Positions 26,367 through 36,426 of a stretch of 64,000 bases of DNA are shown here, piece after piece. This stretch comes from Pseudomonadota bacterium (GTDB taxonomy: Bacteria; Desulfobacterota; Binatia; UBA9968): contig JAJPJQ010000018.1 in assembly GCA_021324155.1 (NCBI GenBank), forward strand, positions 1 through 64,000, given 5' to 3'. The translations under genes were made by a program, and so were the position numbers. The first letter of the stretch is position 1. Each line of letters begins with the position of its first letter. A model generated the notes under the pieces. That model searched no databases, was not told the DNA's origin, and was given only the letters and a program-made list of their open reading frames with translations.

Positions 26367-27272
26367 ATGCCGCGCGTGACCGTGATAATTCCTGCGTACA
26401 ATCGCAAGGCGATGCTCTGCGAAGCCGTCGATTCCGTGCTCGCGCAAAATTATCGCGATTTCGAACTTCTCGTCGTAGACGATGGATCGACGGACGGCAC
26501 GACGCAGGAGCTCGCGTCGCGCTATGGGGAGCGCGTTCGCGTGCTGCGCCAGGCCAATCATGGCGTTGCCGCCGCGCGCAATTTGGGGATCCGTTCTTCC
26601 AACGGCGAATACATCGCATTCCTCGATTCCGACGATCTGTGGCGGCCGAAAAAACTTGCCGTGCAGATGAACTTTATGGAAGCCGATCGGCGGTGCCGTA
26701 TCTGCCAGACGGAAGAAATCTGGATTCGCAACGGCGTCCGCGTCAATGCTAAATCAAAGCACCGAAAGCCTTCGGGAGACATCTTCCGCGCGAGCCTCGA
26801 GCTCTGCCTCGTAAGTCCCTCCGCGGTCTTGATGACGCGCGAGCTCTTCGACGAAGTCGGTGGATTCGACGAGACGTTTCCCGTATGCGAGGATTACGAC
26901 TTATGGCTGCGCATCGCGCGGGATTATCGCGTGGATCTCGTAGCCCATTCTTTGGTGATCAAGCGCGGCGGGCATGCAGACCAGTTATCGCGCTCGACGT
27001 GGGGCTTCGATCGCTTTCGCGTGCAGGCATTGAAAAAGCTGCTGCGATCAGGTCTCTCCGGCGAGAAGCGAGCATGGGTCATCGACACACTAGCGCGCAA
27101 GGCGCGTATTTTGGCCGCCGGTGCGCGCAAGCGGGCGCGTGAAGCCGAAGCTTTAGAATACGATACTCTAGTAGCTGAATTTATTGGAGAAAAAGATGGA
27201 CCAGGAGATCCGGTCGTACTGCCGGAGCAAGGGCTTCCACCTGCATACCGAGGCGCGCTGGCTGGGCTATAA
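26367..27272 (+). CDS. Family 2 glycosyltransferase
   Basis: This 301-residue GT-A protein has VTVIIPAYNRKAML, the nucleotide-binding VVDDGSTDGT, the DxD-type FLDSDDLW and the acceptor-side GGFDETFPVCEDYDLWLRI with ED. No membrane segment is seen, so it should work on the cytoplasmic face, perhaps on an envelope glycan. Its last 77 bp overlap the next gene, whose own RBS lies inside this coding sequence. It is divergent from the bactofilin-M23 unit. The donor and acceptor sugars are unknown. Confidence 0.88.
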   Translation: MPRVTVIIPAYNRKAMLCEAVDSVLAQNYRDFELLVVDDGSTDGTTQELASRYGERVRVLRQANHGVAAARNLGIRSSNGEYIAFLDSDDLWRPKKLAVQMNFMEADRRCRICQTEEIWIRNGVRVNAKSKHRKPSGDIFRASLELCLVSPSAVLMTRELFDEVGGFDETFPVCEDYDLWLRIARDYRVDLVAHSLVIKRGGHADQLSRSTWGFDRFRVQALKKLLRSGLSGEKRAWVIDTLARKARILAAGARKRAREAEALEYDTLVAEFIGEKDGPGDPVVLPEQGLPPAYRGALAGL

Positions 27273-27732
27273 CGAAGCCGACCGCAGCGCGCTGCTGGAG
27301 ATGATTCGCGAAGTCAGACCGGGTGAAAACCACTTCAAGGATCTGCTCGACTGGCTCGACGAGATCGCATTGCGGGACGGCACGCCGATCGCAACGCTCT
27401 TACAGAAAGAATTGTCCGGCGTCGTTACCGACCCGCGGCTCGGCAGGAACGACAAGCTTAAACGGCTGAAGGAGGAACTCCGGAGGCTGCGCTTCCCGCG
27501 TCTGGCCGGCATCGAAGACGAAATTCATCGCCGCATTCGCAATCTCAAGCTGCCGCGCGGAATTTCCATCAACGTTCCGCCGGGACTCGAAGGCGGCGGC
27601 GTCGGCGTGAAAATCGAGGCGACGAGCCAGGAGCATTTGCGGCGGCTCGCGGCCGATGCGTCGCGCGCAATCGACAGCGATGAGATGAAGCAGATATTTA
27701 CCATGCTCGATAGCGGGACGGCCGGAACATGA
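27196..27732 (+). CDS. Conserved-looking protein of unknown function paired with SPL-like radical SAM gene
   Basis: The ATG at 27196 follows GGAG at good spacing and gives 178 residues; the track begins at an upstream TTG. The protein is charged and helical (PRLGRNDKLKRLKEELRRLR, RLAGIEDEIHRRIRNL), then INVPPGLEGGGVGVKIEATS and a helical end. I do not recognise the family. It ends one base before the start of the radical SAM gene, so the two are surely co-transcribed. A partner role, for example in nucleic-acid or substrate binding, is inference. Confidence 0.7.
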   Translation: MDQEIRSYCRSKGFHLHTEARWLGYNEADRSALLEMIREVRPGENHFKDLLDWLDEIALRDGTPIATLLQKELSGVVTDPRLGRNDKLKRLKEELRRLRFPRLAGIEDEIHRRIRNLKLPRGISINVPPGLEGGGVGVKIEATSQEHLRRLAADASRAIDSDEMKQIFTMLDSGTAGT

Positions 27733-27733
27733 G

Positions 27734-28816
27734 ATGAAATCATACCGGCCGCAAGAGATCGTCGTCGAGCCCGGCGTCGAAGAAAGCCCGATCTACCGCA
27801 ATGTAAAGCGCGCGTTTCCCGACCTGCCGTTTCTATCTTCGGCGGAGACCGGCGTCCTCACTCCGCCCGATTTCGGCGCGGCGAAGCGGCGGCTTTTCCT
27901 GCAGCGGCACCGCGGCGAGTTCTTGAAAAAATGTCCGGGCAGCGACGGGCAGGTGTGCTGCAATTACTTCGTGATCAACTTCGCGAGCAACTGCCCGATG
28001 GATTGCAGCTACTGCTACCTCCAGGAATATCTCGGCTCCAATCCCGCGCTCAAGGTTTTTACGAACGTCGGCGACCTCATCGCCGAAGCAGGCGAGATGC
28101 TGGAGAAGCACCGAAAGTTCTTTTTCCGCATCGGCACCGGCGAGATCACCGATAGCTTGGCGCTGGATCCCTATATCGGCTTTTCCGCGGAAGTCATTCC
28201 GTTTTTCGCCGAGCAGCCGAATGCGCTGCTGGAGCTCAAGACGAAGAGCGATTGCGTCGACGGGCTTCTCGGTATCGATCCCAAGGAGCGCGTCGTCGTC
28301 TCGTGGTCGATGAACCCGCAGCGCGTCGTCGACGCCGACGAGCACGACACTGCGAGTCTCGACGAAAGAATCGCCGCAGCGAAGCGCTGCCAGGCGGCGG
28401 GCTATAAACTCGGCTTTCATTTCGATCCGATGGTCGAGTACGACGGCTGGGAGCAGGATTACCGCAATATGGTCGAGAGGCTTTTCGCCGCGGTCGACTT
28501 CCGCCGCGTCGCGTGGATCAGCATGGGCGTGCTGCGCACGACGCCGGCTCTCAAGCGCGCGATGCGCTCGCGCTTTCCATCGAGCCGCCTGCCGACCGGC
28601 GAGCAGATTCTCTGCCCCGACGGCAAGCTGCGCTACTTCCAGCCGCTCCGCGTCTCGATGTATCGCAAAATGCTCGCCTGGATCCGCGCCGCGGCGCCGA
28701 CAACTTTCGTGTATCTCTGTATGGAATCGCGCGAGGTATGGGAGCAGGTGTTCGGGTTTATCCCTGCATGTGAGAAGGAACTCGGCAGCCGCATGACCGA
28801 GAGTGTTGCGCTGTAA
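27734..28816 (+). CDS. Spore photoproduct lyase-like radical SAM protein
   Basis: The 360-residue protein has the radical SAM cluster motif Cx3Cx2C at residues 87-94 (NCPMDCSYCYLQ). The LGSNPALKVFTNV that follows closely resembles SplB proteins. In Bacillus SplB a catalytic Cys (C141) lies in the next block; the matching region here reads FRIGTGEITDSL and has no cysteine. Other cysteines (C67, C75, C76) precede the cluster. It may repair a different DNA lesion or have another substrate. A sporulation role is unlikely in this Gram-negative setting. Its stop overlaps the murI start by one base. Confidence 0.82.
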   Translation: MKSYRPQEIVVEPGVEESPIYRNVKRAFPDLPFLSSAETGVLTPPDFGAAKRRLFLQRHRGEFLKKCPGSDGQVCCNYFVINFASNCPMDCSYCYLQEYLGSNPALKVFTNVGDLIAEAGEMLEKHRKFFFRIGTGEITDSLALDPYIGFSAEVIPFFAEQPNALLELKTKSDCVDGLLGIDPKERVVVSWSMNPQRVVDADEHDTASLDERIAAAKRCQAAGYKLGFHFDPMVEYDGWEQDYRNMVERLFAAVDFRRVAWISMGVLRTTPALKRAMRSRFPSSRLPTGEQILCPDGKLRYFQPLRVSMYRKMLAWIRAAAPTTFVYLCMESREVWEQVFGFIPACEKELGSRMTESVAL

Positions 28817-29613
28817 TGCCTTCTTCGGATCCTATCGGTCTCTTCGACTCCGGTATCGGCGGGCTCACCGTGCTGCACGAGATCATCGCCAAGCTGCCAC
28901 GCGAGAACACCGTCTATCTGGGCGATACGGCGCGTTCTCCCTATGGAACGAAATCGGTCGAGACCGTGCTTCGCTATTCATTCGAGAACGCGGAGTTCTT
29001 ATTGCAGAAGCGCGTGAAGCTCGTCGTAGTCGCGTGCAACACTTCGACTGCGGTCGCGCTCCGTCCGTTGCAAACGGAGCTTTCCGTGCCGGTCATCGGC
29101 GTCATCGAGCCGGGCGCGCGCGGCGCGCTGAAGAAGACCCGCAACAAACGCATCGGCGTAATCGGCACGGAGGCGACGATCCAGAGCGGCGCATACACGG
29201 AAGCGCTCAAGCGGCTCGACCGCTCTGTCGAGGTCTACAGCCGCGCCTGCCCGCTGTTCGTGCCGCTCGTCGAAGAAGGTTGGCTCGACAACGAGGTCGT
29301 CGACCGGACGGTCGAATCGTATCTCGCCGGATTCAAACGCAGCGGCATCGATACGCTGATTCTCGGCTGCACGCATTATCCGCTCCTGAAGAAAGCGATA
29401 CGCAGGTTCATGGGGCGCGCTGTGCGGCTCGTGGATTCGGCCGAGGAGACCGCCGAAGAAGTCTCGCGGCTGCTCACGGAGAAATCGCTTGAAAGAGAGC
29501 GCGGCAAGGGCGCGGCGAGCTTCTTCGTTACCGACGTGCCCGACCGCTTTATCAAGGTCGGCCGGCGCTTTATGGGCGAGCGGGTAGATAGCGCCGTTAG
29601 AATCGAGCGCTGA
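28816..29613 (+). CDS. murI: Glutamate racemase
   Basis: This 265-residue enzyme converts L- to D-glutamate for peptidoglycan synthesis in the cytoplasm. The opening IGLFDSGIGGLTVLHEI, YLGDTARSPYG, the first catalytic Cys in VVACNTSTAVAL and the second in ILGCTHYPLL are all present. Its start overlaps the radical SAM gene stop by one base (TAATG), placing a cell-wall gene in the same unit as the glycosyltransferase and radical SAM genes. The call is secure. Confidence 0.95.
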   Translation: MPSSDPIGLFDSGIGGLTVLHEIIAKLPRENTVYLGDTARSPYGTKSVETVLRYSFENAEFLLQKRVKLVVVACNTSTAVALRPLQTELSVPVIGVIEPGARGALKKTRNKRIGVIGTEATIQSGAYTEALKRLDRSVEVYSRACPLFVPLVEEGWLDNEVVDRTVESYLAGFKRSGIDTLILGCTHYPLLKKAIRRFMGRAVRLVDSAEETAEEVSRLLTEKSLERERGKGAASFFVTDVPDRFIKVGRRFMGERVDSAVRIER

Positions 29614-29616
29614 CCG

Positions 29617-30492
29617 TTAGCGGGGAAATCCCCACGGATCGTACACCGGCCCGTAGTCGCGACGCGGCACGAGATATCCGTCAGGCCCGTAAACGTAGCC
29701 GTAGGGTGGGGTGACGACTGGCGGTGGGGTAGACTGGCCGTAAGGCACGTTCTGGCGGAACGGTGTGGCCTTGCTCTGTCGGACTTGCTCGGCCGAGCGC
29801 GCCAGTCTTCGCGCGGCTTCGAAATTCTTCAGCGCGTTGATCGCATGATCGCGCGCGGCCCGCGCTTTCGCCGTTCTTCCTCTTACATCCTTAGGGTCCG
29901 ACGAGCCGGCGGCTTGAGCGTCCTTGACCGCCTGCCCGAGCTGGTTAATGGCATCTTTCTCGCGGTCGGCAGAGGACTGGTCCAACTCTTCGTCGGGCTC
30001 GGTTTCCAGTCCTGGGCCGTAATGGCGCGGCACGACGACGAGCTCGCGGAGTCCGTCCAGCGCGGTGTTTACGGCGTCGGGGTCATAGATCGGATCGGGT
30101 GTGATTCCCATTTTCTTGAGCGTTCCGGCAAAGCGGGCCGCCGCTTTGGCCTCACGCGCCGCGCCTTCGAATTTATTGAGAGCGGCGGTGATTCTATCCT
30201 GCGCCCGGCGCGCGATCGCGGTCCGCCCTTCGGCATCTTTGGGATCTAGAGCGCCGGCTGATTTCGCAGCATTGACAGCCGACTGAAGGTCTTCAATAGC
30301 GGCTTCCTGCAGCTTTTGCGCGGAGGACGCATATTGATTGTAAGCGTCAAGCTCGGGAGAATTTGGGTCGTTCTGCTCGTCCGCGCCCTGCGTCTGCGCG
30401 GCGAACGCCGACGTTTGAATCGCTGCAGCCATCACGACTGCTCCCGCCGTACCGATGAGCGCCCTCAAAAGGTATAATAGCCGTGTCGACAT
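29617..30492 (-). CDS. Secreted protein with duplicated helical repeat and Pro/Tyr-rich tail
   Basis: The 291-residue protein has a signal peptide (VVMAAAIQTSAFAAQ). An internal duplication is visible: DPKDAEGRTAIARRAQDRI and DPKDVRGRTAKARAARDHA, each followed by a related helix (LNKFEGAAREAKAA, LKNFEAARRLARSA). Between them is a segment containing VVPRHYGPGLE. The tail is rich in Pro, Gly and Tyr (PPYGYVYGPDGYLVP). I recognise no named family. It ends 3 bp from the convergent murI stop. It is probably a periplasmic or surface structural protein. Confidence 0.72.
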   Translation of the reverse strand: MSTRLLYLLRALIGTAGAVVMAAAIQTSAFAAQTQGADEQNDPNSPELDAYNQYASSAQKLQEAAIEDLQSAVNAAKSAGALDPKDAEGRTAIARRAQDRITAALNKFEGAAREAKAAARFAGTLKKMGITPDPIYDPDAVNTALDGLRELVVVPRHYGPGLETEPDEELDQSSADREKDAINQLGQAVKDAQAAGSSDPKDVRGRTAKARAARDHAINALKNFEAARRLARSAEQVRQSKATPFRQNVPYGQSTPPPVVTPPYGYVYGPDGYLVPRRDYGPVYDPWGFPR

Positions 30493-30604
30493 CGTTTGTG
30501 TGCAGGTAGCACGGTGTTTGCCGCGGTGTCAAGGAAAAAGGCGGATTTACCGGGCCTTAAGCTTGTATGACGTATGGCGAATCGTGTATTTTGGATGATT
30601 ATAA

Positions 30605-33600
30605 ATGATCGATTTAATTAAAAAGATCGTCGGGACCAAAAACGAGCGCGAGATCAAGCGTATTCGCCCGATCATCGAGGAAATCGCCAGCCTCGAGGCC
30701 GAGCTGGCGAAGCTTTCCGATGCCGAGTTAAAGGCTAAAACCGACGACTTTAAGGACCGTATCCGGTCCGCCACTGCGGCCGTCCGGGCCGAAGTGGAAG
30801 AGGCTCAGGCAAAAATCGCCACCGCCGACGCCGAGGAGCGCGAGGAGCTCAAGACGGAGGCCGAGAACCTCGAAAAGCGCCTGCGCGAAGCCGAAGGCGA
30901 AGCGCTGGATGAAATCCTGCCCGGGGCGTTCGCGGCCGTGCGCGAGGCTTCGAAGCGGACAATCGGGCTCAGGCATTTCGACGAACAGATGATCGGCGGC
31001 ATCGTGCTGCACGAAGGTAAGATCGCCGAAATGAAAACCGGCGAGGGCAAGACGCTTGTCGCGACACTGCCGTTTTACCTGAACGCTCTAACCGGCAAGG
31101 GCGTCCATCTGATCACCGTCAACGATTATCTTGCGCGCCGCGACGTGCAGTGGATGGGACCGATTTACCACGCACTCGGCCTCACCGTCGCGTCTATCGT
31201 GCATGAGGCGAGCTATCTTTTCGATCCGACGTACATCACGAAAGACTACCGCTATCTGAATCTCAGGCCGATCTCGCGCCGCGATGCCTACATGGCAGAC
31301 ATCACCTACGGCACGAACCACGAATTCGGATTCGACTACCTGCGCGACAACATGAAGTTCTCGCTGGAGGAATACGTCCAGCGCGAGCTCAACTTCGCCA
31401 TCGTCGACGAGGTCGACAACATCCTGATCGACGAGGCGCGGACGCCCCTCATCATCTCCGGTCCGGCGGAAGAGTCGACGGACAAATACTACATTATCGA
31501 CCGGATCATCCCGAAGCTCACGCGCGGCGCGGTGATTCAGGGCGACCCGACGCAGGAAAAACGCGAGGCGATCGAGAAGCAGGGCGATTATACGGTTGAC
31601 GAGAAGAGCAAGACGGCGACGCTGACGGAGACCGGCGTCGCGAAAGTCGAACGCCTTCTCAACATCCATAATCTTTACGACCCTCGCAATATCGACACGC
31701 TGCATCACATCTACCAGGGATTGAAAGCGCACGCGCTGTTCAAGCGCGATGTCGATTACGTCATCAAGGACGGCGAGGTCATCATCGTCGACGAGTTCAC
31801 CGGCCGCCTGATGCCCGGCCGGCGCTGGTCTGACGGCCTGCACCAGGCGATCGAGGCGAAGGAAGGCGTGCACATTCGCGAGGAGAACCAGACGCTCGCG
31901 ACGATCACGATTCAAAATTATTTTCGCATGTACAAGAAGCTCGGCGGCATGACGGGCACCGCCGACACCGAGGCGACGGAGTTCAAAAATATTTACAAGC
32001 TCGACGTCGTCGTCATACCCACGCACCGAAAGATGATCCGGGTTGACAACGCCGACCTCGTTTATAGGACCGAGCGGGAGAAGTTCATCGCCGTCGTCGA
32101 GGAAATCCGCGAGCGGAATCAAAAGGGGCAGCCGGTGCTCGTCGGCACCACCTCTGTGGCCAAGTCCGAGCGCCTGTCGCGCATGCTGAAGCAGCAGGGC
32201 GTCAAGCACAACGTGCTGAACGCCGTCAATCACGAGGCCGAAGCCACGGTCATCGCTCAGGCCGGACGCCACGCTGCGGTCACGATTGCCACCAACATGG
32301 CCGGCCGCGGCACCGACATTCTGCTCGGCGGCAATGCGGAGTTTCTAGCCCGCTCCGACATGGAGCACGAATGGCTCAGCCGGTCGGCCAAGCTGCCGCT
32401 CCAGGGGGCGACGCGCTACGAGGACACGCTTCGCGAGTTGCGCGAAAAATACGAAGAGGAGGTCCAGAAGGCCGAGAAGAAATACCGCAAGGAAGGCGAA
32501 GTCTACGAGCAGCAGCGCAGTGACGCGCTGAAGCGACTAACGGAACTTCAGCGGCGCCTGCGCGAGCTGTCGCCTTTCCGCGACCTGCGCGAGCAATACG
32601 AGCAGATCTCGGCCGGTGAGTTGATCGACGCCCTCCATGGACTCGGAGGCATTCCGGACCGGTACCTTCGCGTCAAAGAGACGCTCGAAAGCTTACTGAC
32701 AGAATCGGGCGACGGCGTGTCGCCGGAAGCGAAGGAATCGTTCGAAGAGGCTCGGGCGGAGTTCGACCGATCCCTCGCGCGGTGGCAGGAAGGCAACGGC
32801 CGGCGCAAGGAAATTATGGAGGCGCTCGACGAGACGCGGCGCAACTACGAGCAGCGGGTGAACGACTACGAGTTCGCCGTCGGCAATGCCGTGCTCGCGC
32901 GCGGCGAGCATTCGGCCGAGGTTTCCGAGTACGAGCAGGCGCGCGGCGCTTTCGAAGAAGCGGAGGCGCACTGCGAGGCCGTGCGCGCCCCTTACGAGGA
33001 AGCGATCCGCGAGGCCCAGCGAAACTACGAGGCGAAACGTCAGGAGTACGTGAAGATCGTCGAAGAAGTTCGTGAAGAGCTCGAAAAGGCGCCGGAAGCC
33101 TACAGGCAGAGTTTCGAAGGCATTCTCAAGAAATACGAGGCGCTCTGCGCCGAGGAAAAAACAAAAGTCGTCGCCGCCGGCGGGCTGCATATCATCGGCA
33201 CGGAGCGTCACGAGAGCCGCCGCATCGACAATCAGCTGCGGGGTCGCTCCGGCCGACAGGGTGATCCAGGCTCTTCGCGCTTTTATCTATCGCTCGAAGA
33301 CGATCTCATGCGGATATTCGGTGCCGAGCGCATCCAGGGCATCATGGACCGCCTCGGCATGGAAGAAGGCGTGCCGATCGAGCACGGTCTCGTCACGCGC
33401 GCGATCGAGAACGCGCAGAAAAAGGTCGAGGCGCACAACTTCGACATCCGCAAACACCTGCTGGAATACGACGACGTCATGAACAAGCAACGCGAGGTCA
33501 TCTACCACCAGCGCAAAGAGGTGCTCAAGTCGGACGACTTGAAGGAAGAAGTCCTCGACATCGCTGCCGGGCTCGCCGAGGACGTCGCCGAGCGCTACGC

Positions 33601-34213
33601 CGACGACGAGACGGATTCCGCCGAATGGGATTACAACGCGCTTAGCGACGCGCTCTATCATCAATTCGCGTTTCGCCTCGACCTACCGGAAAAAGAGCGC
33701 GAAGAGATGACCGCGGAGCATTTAAAGGAAACCATCGTCGAGAACGTCGTCGCGGCTTACGACCGCAAGGAGCAGCAGTTCGGCGCGCCGATGCTACGGC
33801 AGCTGGAAAAAATCATCATGCTGCAAACGATCGACGCGCTGTGGAAAGACCACCTTCTCAACATGGACCATTTGAAGGAGGGCGTCGGGCTGCGCGGCTA
33901 CGGGCAGAAAAACCCGCTTCAGGAGTATCAAAAAGAAGGCTTCGAGATGTTCGAAGAGATGGTCCACCGTATCCAGGAGGATGTCGCGCAGAAGCTCTTC
34001 ACCATCGAGATGGCGCGCGAGAGCGCCGTGCAGGAAATGCAGGTGCAGCAGGTGCAGCAGCGCCCGCAGCGCATGGTGTTAAGCCATGGAGGCGGCGATC
34101 AACCTGCTGTGGAGCCGGCGCAAGCCAAGCGGGACGGCATGAAGGCGGGCAGAAACGACCCGTGCCCCTGCGGCAGCGGAAAGAAGTACAAGCGCTGCCA
34201 CGGCAAGAATTAA
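30605..34213 (+). CDS. secA: Preprotein translocase ATPase SecA, with large coiled-coil insertions
   Basis: SecA drives export through SecYEG. Walker A ([10 protein letters not shown]) is near residue 145, the DEAD-box-like [12 protein letters not shown] near 268, [10 protein letters not shown] near 570, and [20 protein letters not shown] near 860. The C-terminal zinc site ([16 protein letters not shown]) is intact. At 1202 residues it is about 300 longer than E. coli SecA. About 40 extra charged residues lie near 57-100, before the [11 protein letters not shown] helix. About 235 extra lie in NBD2, between LGGN and VAAGGLHI, rich in Glu, Arg and Lys and predicted coiled coil. A terminator follows the gene. 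Confidence 0.97.
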   Translation: MIDLIKKIVGTKNEREIKRIRPIIEEIASLEAELAKLSDAELKAKTDDFKDRIRSATAAVRAEVEEAQAKIATADAEEREELKTEAENLEKRLREAEGEALDEILPGAFAAVREASKRTIGLRHFDEQMIGGIVLHEGKIAEMKTGEGKTLVATLPFYLNALTGKGVHLITVNDYLARRDVQWMGPIYHALGLTVASIVHEASYLFDPTYITKDYRYLNLRPISRRDAYMADITYGTNHEFGFDYLRDNMKFSLEEYVQRELNFAIVDEVDNILIDEARTPLIISGPAEESTDKYYIIDRIIPKLTRGAVIQGDPTQEKREAIEKQGDYTVDEKSKTATLTETGVAKVERLLNIHNLYDPRNIDTLHHIYQGLKAHALFKRDVDYVIKDGEVIIVDEFTGRLMPGRRWSDGLHQAIEAKEGVHIREENQTLATITIQNYFRMYKKLGGMTGTADTEATEFKNIYKLDVVVIPTHRKMIRVDNADLVYRTEREKFIAVVEEIRERNQKGQPVLVGTTSVAKSERLSRMLKQQGVKHNVLNAVNHEAEATVIAQAGRHAAVTIATNMAGRGTDILLGGNAEFLARSDMEHEWLSRSAKLPLQGATRYEDTLRELREKYEEEVQKAEKKYRKEGEVYEQQRSDALKRLTELQRRLRELSPFRDLREQYEQISAGELIDALHGLGGIPDRYLRVKETLESLLTESGDGVSPEAKESFEEARAEFDRSLARWQEGNGRRKEIMEALDETRRNYEQRVNDYEFAVGNAVLARGEHSAEVSEYEQARGAFEEAEAHCEAVRAPYEEAIREAQRNYEAKRQEYVKIVEEVREELEKAPEAYRQSFEGILKKYEALCAEEKTKVVAAGGLHIIGTERHESRRIDNQLRGRSGRQGDPGSSRFYLSLEDDLMRIFGAERIQGIMDRLGMEEGVPIEHGLVTRAIENAQKKVEAHNFDIRKHLLEYDDVMNKQREVIYHQRKEVLKSDDLKEEVLDIAAGLAEDVAERYADDETDSAEWDYNALSDALYHQFAFRLDLPEKEREEMTAEHLKETIVENVVAAYDRKEQQFGAPMLRQLEKIIMLQTIDALWKDHLLNMDHLKEGVGLRGYGQKNPLQEYQKEGFEMFEEMVHRIQEDVAQKLFTIEMARESAVQEMQVQQVQQRPQRMVLSHGGGDQPAVEPAQAKRDGMKAGRNDPCPCGSGKKYKRCHGKN

Positions 34214-34227
34214 TCGGCAATTCAATA

Positions 34228-34263
34228 AAAAGGCGCCGGCGATCATCTCGCGCGGCGCCTTTT
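34228..34263 (+). terminator. Rho-independent terminator after secA (bidirectional)
   Basis: An 11-bp perfect stem AAAAGGCGCCG / CGGCGCCTTTT with a 14-base loop starts 14 bases after the secA stop. Its A and T arms make it usable in both directions, so it can also end transcription of the convergent FecR-domain gene that stops at 34289. Confidence 0.85.
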
Positions 34264-34288
34264 CATTAACCGTTTCTCCTCATTCGGA

Positions 34289-35041
34289 TCAATCGCCTCG
34301 GCTTCTCGGGGTAGATGGAGGGAAAACTCCCGGCGGAGTCGGCGGTGTTCCACCTCCATCGGGCGGCGGCGGAAGATTCGGCGGAGGATCCGTCGGCGGA
34401 AGGAAATTCGAGATGTCATCGAACTGGTTCGCCGATACAGGGTTGTGTGTGAATTGATCGCAGACGATCAGTAGATCCAGCGGCCCCATGTCGGTATTGC
34501 CGACCTGCGGCGCGACGACGCCGGAAGTCGACCCTGGACCCGTTACAAAAGCCACGCAATTATTATTTGGCACCCGCGGCAGACCCGCGCGCTGCAGCTG
34601 ATCGTTCAGCGCAGTCCCGATTACTCCGATGAGATCGCTCCCGCGAATGCCCGCGATCGCGCGGCTGGTGCGGATCTCGTAATCTGAATCCTTGAGAGCG
34701 TCCTTCTCCACGACTGTGCGCGCGGCGCCGGAGACGAGGTTGACGACGTTTTTCCTCTTCGGCTGCGTCGGCGTCGCATTCTCCTCGCGCAGCTGCATCT
34801 GGCTTAGCTCCTTCAACGTGATGACGCTCTTGTCGAGGACCAGCAGCCGGAGGCCCGACCTGGCGCCGGTGTTGTATGTATCGAGCCAGAACGCTTCGTC
34901 CTTGAAGCGAACGGCTTTCGTCTGCGGTGCGGTCTCGTGCCGCACCGTCGCGTCGCCTTGAACGCCGGTGACGACGCCGACGCCGGCGTAGGCGTTAAAA
35001 GCGATAGACGCGAGAGCGAGAACGAGTAAACCGTATTTCAT
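34289..35041 (-). CDS. FecR-domain exported protein with proline-rich tail (FecR-B)
   Basis: The start at 35041 (MKYGLLVLALASIAF) follows a GAGGTGG-type RBS and gives a signal peptide ending NAYAG. The 250-residue protein has a FecR-like beta domain (VGVVTGVQGDATVRH, ARSGLRLLVLDKSVITLKEL, EIRTSRAIAGIRGSDL). The C-terminal 50 residues are rich in proline (LPPTDPPPNLPPPPDGGG). It has no cytoplasmic anti-sigma part, so it is a periplasmic or surface-facing FecR protein. It sits 14 bp downstream of the TPR/beta-barrel gene. Confidence 0.85.
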   Translation of the reverse strand: MKYGLLVLALASIAFNAYAGVGVVTGVQGDATVRHETAPQTKAVRFKDEAFWLDTYNTGARSGLRLLVLDKSVITLKELSQMQLREENATPTQPKRKNVVNLVSGAARTVVEKDALKDSDYEIRTSRAIAGIRGSDLIGVIGTALNDQLQRAGLPRVPNNNCVAFVTGPGSTSGVVAPQVGNTDMGPLDLLIVCDQFTHNPVSANQFDDISNFLPPTDPPPNLPPPPDGGGTPPTPPGVFPPSTPRSRGD

Positions 35042-35055
35042 AATTCCACCTCGCA

Positions 35056-36426
35056 CTAATAATAGCGCCAGATTAGACCGAGAGAATAGACCTGTCGTTT
35101 ATAATCATACGTCGAGATTGTCGATTCGTTATGATTCCACAAGTGCTGGAACGACACGGTCAGATTCGGCGTGATGTCTTTAGCGAGATCAAAGAGTGCC
35201 AAATATTCGTGATCGCTGCGATGTCTCGCGAATTTACTGTTTATTCCATCGTAATGACGGGCATGAAATTCAAAATTACTAGTCGCCCTGATTTCCCAAG
35301 GCAGTGTAACCAAGAAGCCGGCGACCGCGCGGTGTCCTGCGTAGGTCCAGTTTGCGCCATCGGCGTCGTCGAAGTCGTAATGATAACCAAAATTCACGCC
35401 GTAACGTTGGCTGTCGAAAAAAAGGTACTGAACCAAGCCGACACGATTGTTGATGGCATCTCGATTTTCATCGCCTTTGCCGACTCTTTGCCAATTCTCA
35501 CCCTGGAGTTGATAAAAAAGCTGCGTACGAACAGATCCGGCTGAGTTCCAATACAGATAAGAATCAAGTTGGCCGGTCGGTCGCTGAAGCCGCTTACGAC
35601 CCCCCTCCAGCAAATTATCGAAGAAAGCTCTGCCGGTAATAAAATAACGATTGCCCGCGGTTAGGGCATTATTATAGGTCAACCGCCCACCGATAATATT
35701 TTCGTTAAAGTCGAACTTGTGATTGTAGTAATTGATCGTCTGAAGAAAATCGTACCGCGCAGCCGCTTGCCATTGCGGAGTACGGAGAAACGCATATTCC
35801 GTATTCACGGCTAGCAAATTGCCCGGGCTTCTTTTAGAACCAAGGCCGCGAGTCAATCGACTATTGTTGGCTTCGAGCGTGACGTTCGTGTCATACTGCG
35901 CCCGGGCGTTTACCTCCAACCAGAACGGTGTGTCGCCGCGCCGCGGAGTTCTGAGCGCGGTTAGCAGGTCGCGGCTCGGGCCCACGAGAGGCGAGGCAGG
36001 CTCGAGCTGCAGCGACTCCGCGATCTGTCTCGCCGCGTCCGTCTTCCCCTGCGCGCGGAGAGTAGAGGCGAGCATCAACCGCAGGTTCGCGTTGTTCGGC
36101 TGTACCTCCAACCCCTTGCGCACATAAGCCTCGGCCTCGGCGTAACGGCCCTGCGCACTGAGACTCAGGGCAAGATAGTAGACGACATTCGTATTTCGCG
36201 GGTCCAGTTGATTTGCGCGTATCAGCTCGCGCGTGGCCTCGTCGTAGTTTTTCGCGTCGTAAAGCAGAATCGCTCGCGAGAGCGCGATTTCTGCCGATTC
36301 GCGGCTTTCCTGCGCCAATGCCGGCGTGGCGCCGAAGAGCATCAGCGCGATGACGGCTAAAAGGAGCTTCCGGAATATAGACCGGCGTGACGATTGACCA
36401 AGGACTGAACTTCGATTGTGTAGCAT
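35056..36426 (-). CDS. TPR plus outer-membrane beta-barrel protein (barrel B)
   Basis: This 456-residue protein has a signal peptide (LLLAVIALMLFGATPALAQ). About three tetratricopeptide repeats follow (IALSRAILLYDAKNYDEA, VVYYLALSLSAQGRYAEAEA). From about 165 there is an aromatic-rich beta region ending IWRYY, a typical outer-membrane barrel C-terminus. The architecture resembles Slam-type export barrels (N-terminal TPR, C-terminal barrel). The C-terminal half is clearly paralogous to barrel A at 39854-41518: both have NW-Y-GHR, then AGF and PWE/PWD. It is probably co-transcribed with FecR-B. Confidence 0.8.
   Translation of the reverse strand: MLHNRSSVLGQSSRRSIFRKLLLAVIALMLFGATPALAQESRESAEIALSRAILLYDAKNYDEATRELIRANQLDPRNTNVVYYLALSLSAQGRYAEAEAYVRKGLEVQPNNANLRLMLASTLRAQGKTDAARQIAESLQLEPASPLVGPSRDLLTALRTPRRGDTPFWLEVNARAQYDTNVTLEANNSRLTRGLGSKRSPGNLLAVNTEYAFLRTPQWQAAARYDFLQTINYYNHKFDFNENIIGGRLTYNNALTAGNRYFITGRAFFDNLLEGGRKRLQRPTGQLDSYLYWNSAGSVRTQLFYQLQGENWQRVGKGDENRDAINNRVGLVQYLFFDSQRYGVNFGYHYDFDDADGANWTYAGHRAVAGFLVTLPWEIRATSNFEFHARHYDGINSKFARHRSDHEYLALFDLAKDITPNLTVSFQHLWNHNESTISTYDYKRQVYSLGLIWRYY

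Noticed and set aside
26171-26407. N-terminal 79 residues of the bactofilin ORF
   Set aside because: Not like bactofilin tails, AT-rich promoter-like DNA; a GTG start at 26170 fits better.
31088-32272. 394-aa minus-strand ORF
   Set aside because: Antisense to secA core motifs; shadow.
35131-35544. 137-aa plus-strand ORF with Met-rich start
   Set aside because: Antisense to the beta-barrel region of barrel B; no RBS or family.
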